Positions 37,016 to 46,372 of a stretch of 64,000 nucleotides of DNA are shown here, one piece after another; positions within the stretch are counted from its first letter, which is position 1; each line of letters begins with the position of its first letter. Where the stretch lies: NCBI GenBank assembly GCA_001797275.1, contig MGOY01000013.1, positions 1-64,000 of the forward strand. The letters are read 5' to 3'. A program made the translations under genes and the position numbers. Source of the DNA: Clostridiales bacterium GWF2_38_85. Its GTDB lineage: Bacteria; Bacillota; Clostridia; Oscillospirales; CAG-382. The notes below the pieces were generated by a model that ran no database searches, had not been told where the DNA came from, and saw only the letters and a program-made list of their open reading frames with translations.

Positions 37016-37888
37016 CTACTTCGTTATCATCTCAATATATCTGTTCAGGTTATCGATGCTTATCTGCAGTGCTGTCAGGTTGTCTTCAATGCCCTCGAAT
37101 TCAAGCGACACATAACCGTTGTAACCTGACTGATTTATTGTCTCAAGACACTGGTATGTCGGAACATCGCCATGCCCCAATATTGTTGCCCTGCGGTAGT
37201 TACCGGCACGGGTTTTGCTCCAGCCGGCACCCGGATTTGGCAGCATTCCCGACCGCCGGAAAGCATCCTTTGCATGTACATGCACAATCAGAGGCAGCAG
37301 CTTCGAAACCGCAACAGCACAATCCTCGTCAACTCCACCGAAATTACCGATATCGCAGAGGTATTTGTAATTCGGATGGTTGACTGCATGAAACACTGCA
37401 AGCATTCTGTCGCTGTCCTGCACCAGATGTCCGTGGTTCTCCGAACAGGTTATAACTCCCTTGCTCTCGGCATAAGCCGCAACCTCACGGATTGCACCCG
37501 TAACCTGTGGAAGTATCGCATCAAAGGTACGAAGGTCTGTGTAACCCGGATAGAATTCGGTTGCGATATCATGTCGCATCAGCTTTATACCTGCCGCGGA
37601 AGCGATATCAACATGCTTCTCAACACGAGCTATCTCCTTTTGTACATCCGCACATAAAAAGTTAGCACCGGTTGTATAAATCGGTGTGTCAAGCTTAAGC
37701 TTTCTTGCATGCTCGGCAAGCCGCATACAGAAATCATACGAACTGCTTCCGTCCAGAGTTGTGTCGCCAAGCACAAATTCAATCGCACCGACACCCATCG
37801 CCTTTGTTTTCTCCAACGCACCGAAATGGTCAAGCTCGCCCTTTATAATTGCTTTATAAAAGCTATATGTACTGATACATGTTTTCAT
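37016..37888 (-). CDS. Sugar phosphate isomerase/epimerase (TIM barrel)
   Basis: The 290-aa protein starts at the ATG at 37888, 8 bp after AGAGGGA. Family features are ISTYSFYKAI, GVGAIEFVLGD, ITCSENHGHLVQD, LCDIGNFGGVDED, IVHVHAKDAFRR and C-terminal GYVSLEFEGIED; these carry the Glu/Asp/His metal ligands. It is distinct from the isomerase at 9796. It faces the DUF6259 gene, so a role in the same sugar pathway is plausible. Confidence 0.87.
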   Translation of the reverse strand: MKTCISTYSFYKAIIKGELDHFGALEKTKAMGVGAIEFVLGDTTLDGSSSYDFCMRLAEHARKLKLDTPIYTTGANFLCADVQKEIARVEKHVDIASAAGIKLMRHDIATEFYPGYTDLRTFDAILPQVTGAIREVAAYAESKGVITCSENHGHLVQDSDRMLAVFHAVNHPNYKYLCDIGNFGGVDEDCAVAVSKLLPLIVHVHAKDAFRRSGMLPNPGAGWSKTRAGNYRRATILGHGDVPTYQCLETINQSGYNGYVSLEFEGIEDNLTALQISIDNLNRYIEMITK

Positions 37889-37973
37889 TTGCGTCCCTCT
37901 CTTCATCATTCATAAACCAATAATACTATAAACAATTTTCAAAGGCAACAGAAAAGCAGAAATTACAATAAAA

Positions 37974-38003
37974 TATTGCCCATGTTTCTGCACATGGGCA
38001 ATA
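37974..38003 (-). terminator. Intrinsic terminator of the subtilase operon
   Basis: TATTGCCCATG and CATGGGCAATA form an 11-bp perfect stem; on the minus strand TTTTATT follows. It lies ~60 bp beyond the protease stop. Confidence 0.85.
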
Positions 38004-38064
38004 CTTGTAGAGGAAAGGAGCTGTGAAATTGCTTATTGTAACTTATTAAAAGGTGTTTTTTAAA

Positions 38065-39912
38065 TTAATACCATGAAAGCGATATATATTGATATCCGTC
38101 TAATCCGGCATTATAACTATTGTTGACAATTCTAATTGTGTATGTACCGCTTCCGTAATTAGCAGTCAAAAACTGAATAATTTCGACATTATTATAGAGA
38201 TTATCCGAGGTTGCAATCAGCTGACCGCCTGGTGAATAAACCTCAAGTTTTAAGTTCGCTAATGGTTGTTCAGTTACAACAGGGTTTAATGTATGTGAAC
38301 CTGAAATCGAATTTTTCTTAATCCAACACATGGATACTCTCAAATTATCATAGCTTGATGGTACATTAATATAATAATCATAATATTGAGCAGAGCTTGA
38401 CAAAGTAATATCAGCATATTTCCCAGCTTGACTGGTTGATACAGCTGCTCTTGCGTTAACGACTCCGGCACCCTGTCTTTCAAAGAATGCCGATGTTCCG
38501 GATTCAGCTGTATCATATACTGAAGGCGATTGAGTTACCTTTACTCTGTATACTGCAGTCGCGGTTAACAATGCCTTCATTTTTGAATTGTTTGTCAATA
38601 AAGAAGGCGTAGTCTGTACCAATTGCGCAACAATACCAGTGACCTGAGGTGCTGCAAAGCTTGTCCCGCTTGAAATATCATCACCCCCATATGAATTCGG
38701 AATATTACCATATTCAATAAAATGTCCTGCTGCTATAATATCAGGTTTTTGAGCAGTAAGAAAATCTTGATAACAAGAAAAATAACTCATCATAAAAGGT
38801 GAAGGGAGCACCTGATCGCTCAGGTCACTTTGCTGAGGTGTATAATTTGGGAATAATGTATTATTATCACTGAAGCTGCCAACAGCAATTACATTATAAC
38901 CAATCGCAGGTGAGTATATTTTATATCTTATTATACCTGAATCATCATAATAATTACCTGCTGCAGCAATGAAATGTACATCGTGCTGGAATGCCAAGTG
39001 ATCTATCCAAGAAGCAAAGTTGTCATATACTGTATCATTCCGATGATCTGCATATTTAATAATTCCGGCGCTCATATTTATAATATAAATATCATTGTCA
39101 ATTAAAGCTTCTATACCTTCATAAAATGATTGTAAAGTATCTCCTTGCGCAAAATACAAAGTTGCATCTGAGACAATACCCTCATATGTATTATTATATA
39201 ACTGACCTACCATAATTGCTGCAACCCGTGTTGCGTGTAGATTGTCTTCAATTGATGATAAATATGTATTACCTACTCTTATAACTTTATTACTGTTGAA
39301 TAAACTGCTATATGTTGAAACAAGCGGATATCCTAATTCAATCATTCCTATTTTAATACCGTTACCGGTTTTCCCAAGGTTATCTCGAACATATGTAGCT
39401 CCCGAATTTGAATTTGCTTTATCAGAACAATTTACAACTTCCTGATTTTGAAATAAGCTTACACCTGAAACCATTTTATTAGATTGCAGATTTTTTACTT
39501 CAAATCTCGACATCCTTGCTATTATGATCGGTGAATATTTACTTTTGAATATAATTTGAGTGCTTTTCTCATTTGCTATGCTATCAACGAAAGCTGAGTT
39601 TTGTTGTTCATAATATTTCTTTGCAATGTTTTTCTTTTGGGTTAAATAAGATTCTACATCATTTAATGATACTTTTTCGTCAAAAGATTCAATACTCATT
39701 TTTGTCGCTTGATAAGCTTCAGCCTTGACCTTGCCATAATCGATATCATACAAGGCTATATAGACATCGATTAATTCATCGGTTGTTGAAGTAAGAGCAT
39801 CCTGTAATTCATCCGAGAGCTTGTCCGCTTCAATATCCGATGCTAAAGCATTAGGCATTGTCATAAATACAATGAAAACAACCAACAACACTGACAGAAT
39901 TTTCTTAAACAT
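38065..39912 (-). CDS. Secreted S8 (subtilisin-like) serine peptidase with Asp-to-Glu in the triad
   Basis: The 615-aa protein starts at ATG 39912, 7 bp after GGAGG. A signal peptide (residues 1-~25, ending ALAS) is followed by an ~130-residue prodomain. In the S8 domain the usual catalytic Asp position (V-x-V-I-D-T-G) reads KIGMIELGYP, i.e. Glu. The His motif is NLHATRVAAIMVG, the oxyanion Asn is in FIAAAGNYYD, and the Ser motif is SSGTSFAAPQVTG. A C-terminal beta domain (~500-615) ends the protein. It is the last gene of a sigma/anti-sigma operon, partly separated by a hairpin. Confidence 0.9.
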   Translation of the reverse strand: MFKKILSVLLVVFIVFMTMPNALASDIEADKLSDELQDALTSTTDELIDVYIALYDIDYGKVKAEAYQATKMSIESFDEKVSLNDVESYLTQKKNIAKKYYEQQNSAFVDSIANEKSTQIIFKSKYSPIIIARMSRFEVKNLQSNKMVSGVSLFQNQEVVNCSDKANSNSGATYVRDNLGKTGNGIKIGMIELGYPLVSTYSSLFNSNKVIRVGNTYLSSIEDNLHATRVAAIMVGQLYNNTYEGIVSDATLYFAQGDTLQSFYEGIEALIDNDIYIINMSAGIIKYADHRNDTVYDNFASWIDHLAFQHDVHFIAAAGNYYDDSGIIRYKIYSPAIGYNVIAVGSFSDNNTLFPNYTPQQSDLSDQVLPSPFMMSYFSCYQDFLTAQKPDIIAAGHFIEYGNIPNSYGGDDISSGTSFAAPQVTGIVAQLVQTTPSLLTNNSKMKALLTATAVYRVKVTQSPSVYDTAESGTSAFFERQGAGVVNARAAVSTSQAGKYADITLSSSAQYYDYYINVPSSYDNLRVSMCWIKKNSISGSHTLNPVVTEQPLANLKLEVYSPGGQLIATSDNLYNNVEIIQFLTANYGSGTYTIRIVNNSYNAGLDGYQYISLSWY

Positions 39913-39937
39913 TTTAAACCCTCCAAAAATTTTATTT

Positions 39938-39964
39938 ATTAGGGCTGTGGAAACAGCCCTAATA
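39938..39964 (-). terminator. Intra-operon hairpin between anti-sigma and protease genes
   Basis: ATTAGGGCTGT and ACAGCCCTAAT form an 11-bp perfect stem. On the minus strand an A-rich tract and TTTTT follow, then the GGAGG of the protease. It could be a leaky terminator or an mRNA-stabilising structure. Confidence 0.55.
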
Positions 39965-39993
39965 TTCAAATTATAAAACATTAGTGCGGCTTT

Positions 39994-41175
39994 CTATGCT
40001 AATGATATTATCACTTCCGGTTCATATCCTATATAAGGAACTCCTTTATTTATCAAATCCATTATTTCTGATTTTGTAGCTTCTATTTGTAAATAGCATA
40101 TATTGTTGTTCCATAGTTTAATATAATTAATGTTGTTTGCTTCTGCAAACTTAATTAAAGAAGCAGAAATCTCCGCATTTTTTTCTTGATCTATGCCTGT
40201 GAAATCAAATTGATATTCTAACGGACAATATCTTATATTGAAAATATCACCATCCTCTGCTGTCTCCAATTCACAGGCAAGCTGAGTTTGCACATTCTCT
40301 GGATAACCTGACGGACGCACATCAGAACCTATATCAATAGCGAAAAATCGACTGTCTTCCTTGCAAAGCTTAATTATTTCCTCTTTTGAAAATGTTGCAA
40401 CATAATAATTTTTATTAAAATAATAATCATTGATTACTTCAAAATCCTTGAAATCCATAGCTTCTATAACAGGGATATTCATTATTCCCTTTTCTATATT
40501 AAATTTTTGTATTGTAGGATATAAGTTATAATATAATTCTTGGAATATTTTCTCGTCTTCTATTTCATCTGATTCTTTTAATGTATTTTGAATTTTTTCG
40601 GTTAGCATTTTCCATAAATATCCATCAATAATTAAATCCTTATATAATGTGGGATCATCAAAGCTAAAAGCTATTCTGAACAGTTGGTCATCACTGTATT
40701 TGGGGATTGACCACTGATTAGTTGACGGATCGTAATTTTTATCATTTAATATCATTAACAATTCATACTTTATATTATCTACCGAATAGGGATGGACAAA
40801 TGCTTCGGCAACAGATGAATTGGTAATTTTATTATTATAAATCACATCTCCAACCTCGCTTTTTGATGTCTCATCCGGTTGACTGACAGTAGGTTCACTG
40901 TTTGTTTCGCTAACTGCAGGATTGCTGCCGGTTGAATTTGTTTCGCTGTTGTCGGTTACAGGCGGCATCATTCCGTTAAAATTGTATGCAAGCGGGATAA
41001 TTATGCCTACGCAGAGCAGCACACACGCCGCAACTACCGAGATTTTCTTTATCAGCAAAGTTCTATTTGAATTTTGTTTTCTTTCACTTTTTATATCCTT
41101 TATTTCGGGTTCAGCTTCGAGTATAAACCACTCGTTTATATTGCTGAACTGCTTCAATATTTCATATTTTTTCAT
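39994..41175 (-). CDS. Membrane-anchored anti-sigma-like protein
   Basis: The 393-aa protein starts behind GGAGAA and overlaps the sigma gene by 14 bp. An N-terminal cytoplasmic segment (~1-40) precedes one transmembrane helix (~42-64, LLIKKISVVAACVLLCVGIIIPLAYNF in part). A Ser/Thr/Pro-rich linker (~70-105) leads to a ~285-residue extracytoplasmic domain. Within that domain two stretches look related (NNYYVATFSKEEIIKL... and ICYLQIEATKSEIMDLINKG). The layout matches anti-sigma factors that are released by external signals. Assignment is by operon and topology. Confidence 0.72.
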   Translation of the reverse strand: MKKYEILKQFSNINEWFILEAEPEIKDIKSERKQNSNRTLLIKKISVVAACVLLCVGIIIPLAYNFNGMMPPVTDNSETNSTGSNPAVSETNSEPTVSQPDETSKSEVGDVIYNNKITNSSVAEAFVHPYSVDNIKYELLMILNDKNYDPSTNQWSIPKYSDDQLFRIAFSFDDPTLYKDLIIDGYLWKMLTEKIQNTLKESDEIEDEKIFQELYYNLYPTIQKFNIEKGIMNIPVIEAMDFKDFEVINDYYFNKNYYVATFSKEEIIKLCKEDSRFFAIDIGSDVRPSGYPENVQTQLACELETAEDGDIFNIRYCPLEYQFDFTGIDQEKNAEISASLIKFAEANNINYIKLWNNNICYLQIEATKSEIMDLINKGVPYIGYEPEVIISLA

Positions 41176-41746
41176 TACAGATTTCTCCTTCGTTAAGAAT
41201 TTTGTATAGCTCGTTTCTCATGCGCTTCAGCCGCTGCTTGACCGCGTTTTCGGTCAGATTCAAGCCATTCGCTATTGCCTTATAGTCCTCATTGTAATAA
41301 TAACGTCTGACAAAAATTTTTCTGTTTGTAATGTCAAGTCCTGCTAAATATAGATTCAGCATCCTCCATAGCTCGGCATTACTGATCTCGTTTTCAAGAT
41401 CAAAGCTGCTGCCTACAAATTCCTCAACTTCCGAAAGCATAATATCCGCCTCGTTTATATTCAGCCTGCGTCTGCGATTCTGTTTCAACCTGTCAAGGGC
41501 GCGCCACCTTGTCAGGGTTGAGATGTAGGCTGAAAGCGAGGAGGGTTTTTGAGGTGGTATTGTGTTCCATACTTCCAGCAGCACATCGTTAAAGCATTCC
41601 TCACTGTCCTCCGAACAACTGCAGTTGCCGGACGACAGAATATTGTTTGCAATATACCTGCACAGCCTTCCGTATCGGTCGGAAATAAGCTTCAATGCTT
41701 CCTCGTCGCGTTGATTCAGCATTTCAATCATTTCCTTCTCGTCCAC
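41162..41746 (-). CDS. ECF-type sigma-70 family RNA polymerase sigma factor
   Basis: The 194-aa protein starts at GTG 41746 with GAGGTG 6-7 bp upstream; GTG 41755 lies too close to the RBS. It has region 2 (LISDRYGRLCRYIANNIL, ECFNDVLLEVWNTIP, AYISTLTRWRALDRLKQNRRRR) and region 4 (LAGLDITNRKIFVRRYYYNEDYKAIANGLNLTENAVKQRLKRMR). It is short, lacking regions 1 and 3, as in ECF factors. The anti-sigma-like gene overlaps it. Confidence 0.9.
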   Translation of the reverse strand: MDEKEMIEMLNQRDEEALKLISDRYGRLCRYIANNILSSGNCSCSEDSEECFNDVLLEVWNTIPPQKPSSLSAYISTLTRWRALDRLKQNRRRRLNINEADIMLSEVEEFVGSSFDLENEISNAELWRMLNLYLAGLDITNRKIFVRRYYYNEDYKAIANGLNLTENAVKQRLKRMRNELYKILNEGEICNEKI

Positions 41747-41831
41747 AATTATCACCTCACGCTTTCATACAATATAACGACAAAAAATCAAAAAGGTGTC
41801 GCACTTTTTAAGAAAATTTTATTTTTCTTTT

Positions 41832-41860
41832 ATTATATATTATAAAATACCGTATTACAA
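41832..41860 (-). promoter_or_regulatory. Promoter of the sigma/anti-sigma/protease operon
   Basis: On the minus strand TTGTAA (41860-41855), 17-bp spacer, TATAAT (41837-41832). This is a housekeeping-type promoter; an additional autoregulatory ECF promoter was not evident. Confidence 0.65.
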
Positions 41861-41887
41861 TATTTTGAAGTGTGTTTTATGCTCTGA

Positions 41888-41916
41888 TTGACTAACAAAA
41901 AAATAAATGATAAAAT
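41888..41916 (+). promoter_or_regulatory. Promoter of the divergent sigma-like gene
   Basis: TTGACT (41888-41893), 17-bp spacer, TAAAAT (41911-41916). A perfect 12-bp palindrome CAGAAGCTTCTG (41956-41967) lies in the leader and may be an operator. Confidence 0.7.
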
Positions 41917-41988
41917 ATTATATTAACCGATTTTATATTCCTTCCACTATATAAACAGAAGCTTCTGAAAAATCAGGCGGTGAAGATA

Positions 41989-43559
41989 TTGAATAAAGAA
42001 ACAACTGACCGGAAAATAATTGAAATAGCTAAAACGGTTTTTTCATATTGCCTTGCCCGAACAAACACAAAGGAAGAAGCAGAGGATCTGTCGCAGGATA
42101 TACTGCTTGAGATACTCCGCTCTTGCGAAAATATCCGTGATGATAAGGCTTTTTACGGGTTTATGTGGGCTGTCGCAGGCAATGTATATAAAAACTGGTG
42201 CAAAAAGCGATTAAAAAACAATTTTTCGGAGCTGGATGACAATCTATGCGATGAAACATATGACATTAGTAGACAGCTTGAATTTCAAACCGACATTAAT
42301 TTGCTCAGACGCGAGCTTTGTCTACTCAACGAAAAAAACCGCAAGGCTATGATTTTATATTATTTGAACGGTTTTTCTGTCTCAAGCATAGCGATTCAAC
42401 TTCACCTTTCTGATAGTATGGTAAAATACTTGCTGTTCAAAGCAAGACAAATTCTGAAAGAAGGAATGAATATGGAACGAAACTACGGCGAACAAAGTTA
42501 TAATCCCAAGGAATTATCATTATTATATATGGGCGAGGGTCCTAACCATTTCTGGCAAATTACACAGGGTAAAAAAATACCCCAGAATATACTCTGGGCG
42601 TGTTATAACGATAACCTGACAGAAGAGGAAATCAGCCTGCAGATTGGTGTTGCATTGCCTTATCTCGAAAATGACATAAAAACTCTGCTTGATGCCGGAC
42701 TGCTGCTTCGCAAGGGCAACAGATACAGTACCAACATTATTATAATAACAAAGCAGTTCAAAGCCGAACTTGCAACGAAAATAGCTGTTTATCAGGAAAA
42801 TATTGCGAATAAGATTTATAAATTTATTACTGAGAATGAAAATTGTATCAGAAGCATCGGATATTACTGCAGCGGCATGTTGAAAAATACATTCTACTGG
42901 CAGATAACTAGCGTTATTCTGAACTGCTTGTTTGGTATGATTACAGAAAGCTTCAATCCCACCCAAGCTCCGGTTACAGCATTCGGCGATCATGCTTATG
43001 TCTGGGTGACGAAGAACCGTATAACATATTTAATTATTGCAACATGAGTCAATTTGATGGCAGCCTTAATGAAGGTGAATTGCATTTTATGGACTGGCTT
43101 CAAAAACCGAAAAACAATCACCACGATTTTTACAGAAATCAAAAATTAGCTAACTTTTTCATTAAGCTTGCGGCAGGTAAAATAACCGAACCTAATGAAT
43201 ATGAGAAGGATATGATTGCCGAGCTTATTCAAAAGGGATATGCTTTTACTGCCAACAATACTACCAGTGTAACAACTCCGGTATTTACACGAAGTGAGTT
43301 TGGAAGGTTATTTTCCATGCTTCATCCATTATTTGATGAAGCGCTTGATATATCGTCAAAAATTGAAGCCGAAGCCGAAAAGTTATTGTATAACCATGTT
43401 CCCTCGCACCTGACTGAGCAAGTAAAATCAATAGCATGCATGAGAATGTTCGATGTAGTAATCGGCGGTTCGGCTCAGATAATGTATAATAAAGACTATC
43501 TGAAAACCAACTGGACAGCAAATGAAATGCCGACTGTGTATGCGATAATCGAGGATTGA
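41989..43559 (+). pseudogene. Sigma-70-like protein with long C-terminal region, frameshifted at a G-run
   Basis: The start is probably TTG 41989, since AGGCGGTGA (one mismatch to the full anti-SD) overlaps the upstream GTG 41980. Residues ~1-165 hold sigma region 2 (YCLARTNTKEEAEDLSQDILLEILRSC) and region 4 (LNEKNRKAMILYYLNGFSVSSIAIQLHLSDSMVKYLLFKAR). A long C-terminal region with a winged-helix-like part follows. The first frame stops at 43047. Reading one base back at GGG 43004-43006 gives W-G-D-E-E-PYNIFNYCNM and continues to 43559, so a G appears lost. The full product would be ~523 aa. Known relatives with such tails are of unclear function. Confidence 0.72.
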
Positions 43560-43741
43560 ATTCTTCACTTGAGCATCACTCTGCGAATCATAGGTTTTTA
43601 ACTCCTTTGTTATGGTATTATAATACTATTCTCTCATAAAACATTACAATAAAATTTTGTGAAAGAACCCATAAAGCAAAGATTTTTTCTTAAATTTTAT
43701 CTATGTTTTCAATCGAGATTAGTATAACATAATAAAACAAT

Positions 43742-43765
43742 CGGCTGCTCTGTCAAGGGCAGCCG
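43742..43765. terminator. Bidirectional terminator
   Basis: CGGCTGC (43742-43748) pairs with GCAGCCG (43759-43765), between the sigma-like gene and the converging membrane-protein gene. T-rich sequence on the minus-strand side favours termination there. Confidence 0.6.
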
Positions 43766-43824
43766 GTTTGATATATATTTATTTTACAAATAGATGCTTG
43801 CGTTTTAAAATAAATACGGAGTTT

Positions 43825-44193
43825 TTATATGTGACTGTTAATAAAGATCGTTAAAATCCATAAAAAGAGAAACAGAGGAATACAAATAATCCATACGATT
43901 GACTTTCTTCTGTAATCGTTAGCTAAGTCTTTTAACTTTTCATTACTACTATTATTAATTAGTTTATATGCGTTATTTAAAACAATTCCCGGCATTTTAT
44001 CTGAGTCCAGTGCAGGATAATATTTCTTTGTCTCATCGATAATATGATCCATGTGAAACCACGCAGAAATAGAAAATATAAAAGCAGCAAGTGCTGCAAG
44101 TATGGGATATAAAATAGTTATGTGCGATAATGCTGCAACGAGTAGAGCTAAAACCATTGTCAGCGGTAGAGCAAGCAATCTAAATATCCGCAT
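43825..44193 (-). CDS. Small integral membrane protein, unrecognised
   Basis: The 122-aa protein has AAGGAA ~7 bp before its ATG. It has three hydrophobic segments (residues ~5-25, ~27-46, ~97-117) and a soluble loop between (YYPALDSDKMPGIVLNNAYKLINNSSNEKLKDLANDYRRK, described in part). No family was recognised. It appears monocistronic. Confidence 0.62.
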   Translation of the reverse strand: MRIFRLLALPLTMVLALLVAALSHITILYPILAALAAFIFSISAWFHMDHIIDETKKYYPALDSDKMPGIVLNNAYKLINNSSNEKLKDLANDYRRKSIVWIICIPLFLFLWILTIFINSHI

Positions 44194-44589
44194 AACATCA
44201 ATTCCTTTGCACAGATATTGATTATATTATAGCTTTTATATAAGAAAGCACTTTTGTTTTGATAACCAAAAGCACTTTTTTGTGTTGAAGGTACTGGCAA
44301 AGGACACGAGTTTGATACAATTTGCACCCGGTAGCAGTTTTCCCGTTTGTAGGGTGAACACCCTCCCCTTTTCCCGTTTGTTTTGTGCGACTTCCGTTTG
44401 TTGGGTGCACACCCTATTATTTATAAGAGTAACCATTTTTAAAATGCTTGGGAGTCACAACCTACAAATCAACAACATTACATCCGTCAGATAGAAATTT
44501 GCTATGCTACGTAGCTACTTTGTCAATGCCGTAAAGTTGCTTCTCCAACCGCACGGCATCCTGATTAGATTTTCTTCCGAATTTTGCAT
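44194..44589. other. 396-bp gene-free region
   Basis: No gene was seen. It holds a direct repeat AAGCACTTTT (44246 and 44270 regions), the repeat cluster at 44338-44414, and otherwise unremarkable sequence before the lipoprotein stop. Confidence 0.6.
44338..44414 (+). repeat. Cluster of three degenerate (C)CCGTTTGT repeats with GGGTG/CACCC palindromes
   Basis: CCCGTTTGT at 44342-44350 and 44373-44381 and TCCGTTTGT at 44393-44401 are each preceded by TTTTC or ACTT. The first and third are followed by near-palindromes AGGGTGAACACCCT (44351-44364) and GGGTGCACACCC (44403-44414). A related copy TTTTCCGTTTGTTCCGTGAAC is at 56775-56795. Confidence 0.55.
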
Positions 44590-45333
44590 TTATTTCACAA
44601 AATAGCAATAATCGATTATTATGTTACCTTTTTCATCGGGTGTGGTAAACCGCGGACATTGATCGCGCTCAAAAAAGCCGATATAACCGTTGCCATCGGA
44701 CTGTATTTCCATTCCTGCGGATTTGATTTTACTCGGACATTGTGATACCAAATTATAAACTTCGCTCTGTTTGCCATAAATCCAACAAATTCCAAAGCTT
44801 TGTTCCGGGAAATCTATGTAGCTGAGTCCTTCGGGTACTTCGGTATCGGGAGGCGTGAACATACCGACCCAACCGTCATATCCTCCGGTTTCGGCATTAC
44901 GGTAATATAACCCGCAATACGCGCCGGCATCCTCGTATAAAACGTGGCTTTTATCTTCACCACCCATCGCTTTTTCTATTTTACCAAATACATCAAAGCT
45001 CCATGCGTCGCCCCAATTGGGATGCTGCCCGCTTCCGTAATTTTTTCCGATGAACCGCATCGCTGGGACTTTCTGCTTGTAGACCTTGATGATTCCCGCT
45101 CCATTTTTAGGAGTTGAATAATCAATCTCGATTTCGTATTTCATTTGTGTTTCCTCCGTTTTTGACGTTTCTGACGTTGCTGAGGTTTCTGATGTTTCTA
45201 AAACTTTTGAAGTTCCTGAAATTTCTGACGTGTCTGACAGTTGTCCGTCGCTATGATTATTTTGAGATGTATTATTACATCCGGTTGCGAGGAATAACAA
45301 TAAAATAATAAACAAGCCAATAAGCTTTTTCAT
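44590..45333 (-). CDS. Lipoprotein with GyrI-like (AraC effector-binding) domain
   Basis: The 247-aa protein starts at ATG 45333, 7 bp after GGAGG. A signal peptide ends in the lipobox LATGC. A Ser/Thr/Glu-rich linker (~25-62) leads to a ~180-residue GyrI-like ligand-binding domain: VPAMRFIGKNYGSG, YCGLYYRNAETGGYDGWVGMFTPPDTEVPEGL, FGICWIYGKQSEVY and FERDQCPRFTTPDEKGNIIIDYCYFV. That ending is usually seen at the C terminus of AraC regulators. Here the domain is displayed outside the membrane. An AraC gene with a related domain lies two genes upstream. Confidence 0.82.
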   Translation of the reverse strand: MKKLIGLFIILLLFLATGCNNTSQNNHSDGQLSDTSEISGTSKVLETSETSATSETSKTEETQMKYEIEIDYSTPKNGAGIIKVYKQKVPAMRFIGKNYGSGQHPNWGDAWSFDVFGKIEKAMGGEDKSHVLYEDAGAYCGLYYRNAETGGYDGWVGMFTPPDTEVPEGLSYIDFPEQSFGICWIYGKQSEVYNLVSQCPSKIKSAGMEIQSDGNGYIGFFERDQCPRFTTPDEKGNIIIDYCYFVK

Positions 45334-45408
45334 TAATGTCCTCCTATATTTTAATGTATTCATTATATTAAATCTAAAATCGTTATGATTGATAAAAATT
45401 GCGGAATA

Positions 45409-46371
45409 TTAAAAACATTTATTTAGCAGTCTTATGATTCTAAGTAGTAGGTCGTTCTTTTTGTGTTGCATATTACGGGGTGCTTCGCTGTACTGTCCAT
45501 GATGATAAAAATAATTATTGGTCTTTATAACCATGTCGTCGGCAGGGTCGATTAGACGCTCGCAAAGTTTATACAAATACGGAGCGACTTCTTTCTCCAT
45601 GAACTCGCCAAATAACGAAAAATTCCGAAGATACTCAAGTCTTACCAACCAAAAAGCAAATGAAGGGTCATCAGGCGTTTTAGTCTCTGACGGTAAATTA
45701 CCGTTGTACCATAATTTTTTATACCATTCGTATGTCAGCCATATTCGCTGTAATTCGTCGCTGATACAATCGCCGGATGAAAGTATATACAGCATGTCGT
45801 ATGAAAACGCTCCCACACCGGGATAGATAAAGTCCGTTTCATTCCAACTATCTTCATCAAAATGCCCCGACTTGCAAACAGTTTTCAACCTCTCAACAAA
45901 TTGTTCGCGTAATTTTACCACGCATACATCGTTGGGGTAAAAGTACGAAAGCCACCGAACTACTGATTGGCGTGTCGCTATTGGCTTGCCCCAGTTGTTC
46001 TTACCCCATACATTCGGGAAAGACTTTTCGCCGGTAGCATATTTGCGGCATATTTCAACTGTTGATAAAACCATCGGGTCGTTTATATCGAGCGAAAGGT
46101 CAAGCATCCGGTGCATGGCTCGTGCCGTCGCCTTGAAATGATTTCTTTTTGCCTGTTCAGCAATCATATCATCAAACCCGCCCCACGACCCGTCTGGTAG
46201 CTGCTCGTCACGCAATTCGGAATAAAGTTTGAACATTATCGCCCAATCATGTGTATCCCGTACGGTTTGCTCATCCGAATGTATTAATTCCTTGCATATT
46301 ATGTACTCGCAAAAAGGAGACGGCTTGTTGTCGAGGAGATAATTTACATAAGGTAAAATTTTTAGGTTCAT
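45409..46371 (-). CDS. Hypothetical protein, possible alpha/alpha-barrel fold
   Basis: The 320-aa protein starts at ATG 46371 with AGGAAA ~7 bp upstream and overlaps the AraC gene by a few bp. It is helical and rich in Trp/Tyr. Segments such as LRDEQLPDGSWGGFDDMIAEQAKRN and KSFPNVWGKNNWGKPIATRQSV recall the QDGSWG motif of prenyltransferase/squalene cyclase-like alpha-toroids. No catalytic motif (DxDD) was seen. Co-transcription with the AraC regulator is likely. Confidence 0.65.
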   Translation of the reverse strand: MNLKILPYVNYLLDNKPSPFCEYIICKELIHSDEQTVRDTHDWAIMFKLYSELRDEQLPDGSWGGFDDMIAEQAKRNHFKATARAMHRMLDLSLDINDPMVLSTVEICRKYATGEKSFPNVWGKNNWGKPIATRQSVVRWLSYFYPNDVCVVKLREQFVERLKTVCKSGHFDEDSWNETDFIYPGVGAFSYDMLYILSSGDCISDELQRIWLTYEWYKKLWYNGNLPSETKTPDDPSFAFWLVRLEYLRNFSLFGEFMEKEVAPYLYKLCERLIDPADDMVIKTNNYFYHHGQYSEAPRNMQHKKNDLLLRIIRLLNKCF

Positions 46372-46372
46372 A

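Noticed and set aside
41980-41988. GTG start for the sigma-like gene
   Set aside because: The GTG overlaps the AGGCGGTGA ribosome-binding site; TTG 41989 is correctly spaced.
44338-44414. CRISPR array
   Set aside because: The repeats are short, degenerate and unevenly spaced (31 and 20 bp), and no cas genes are present.
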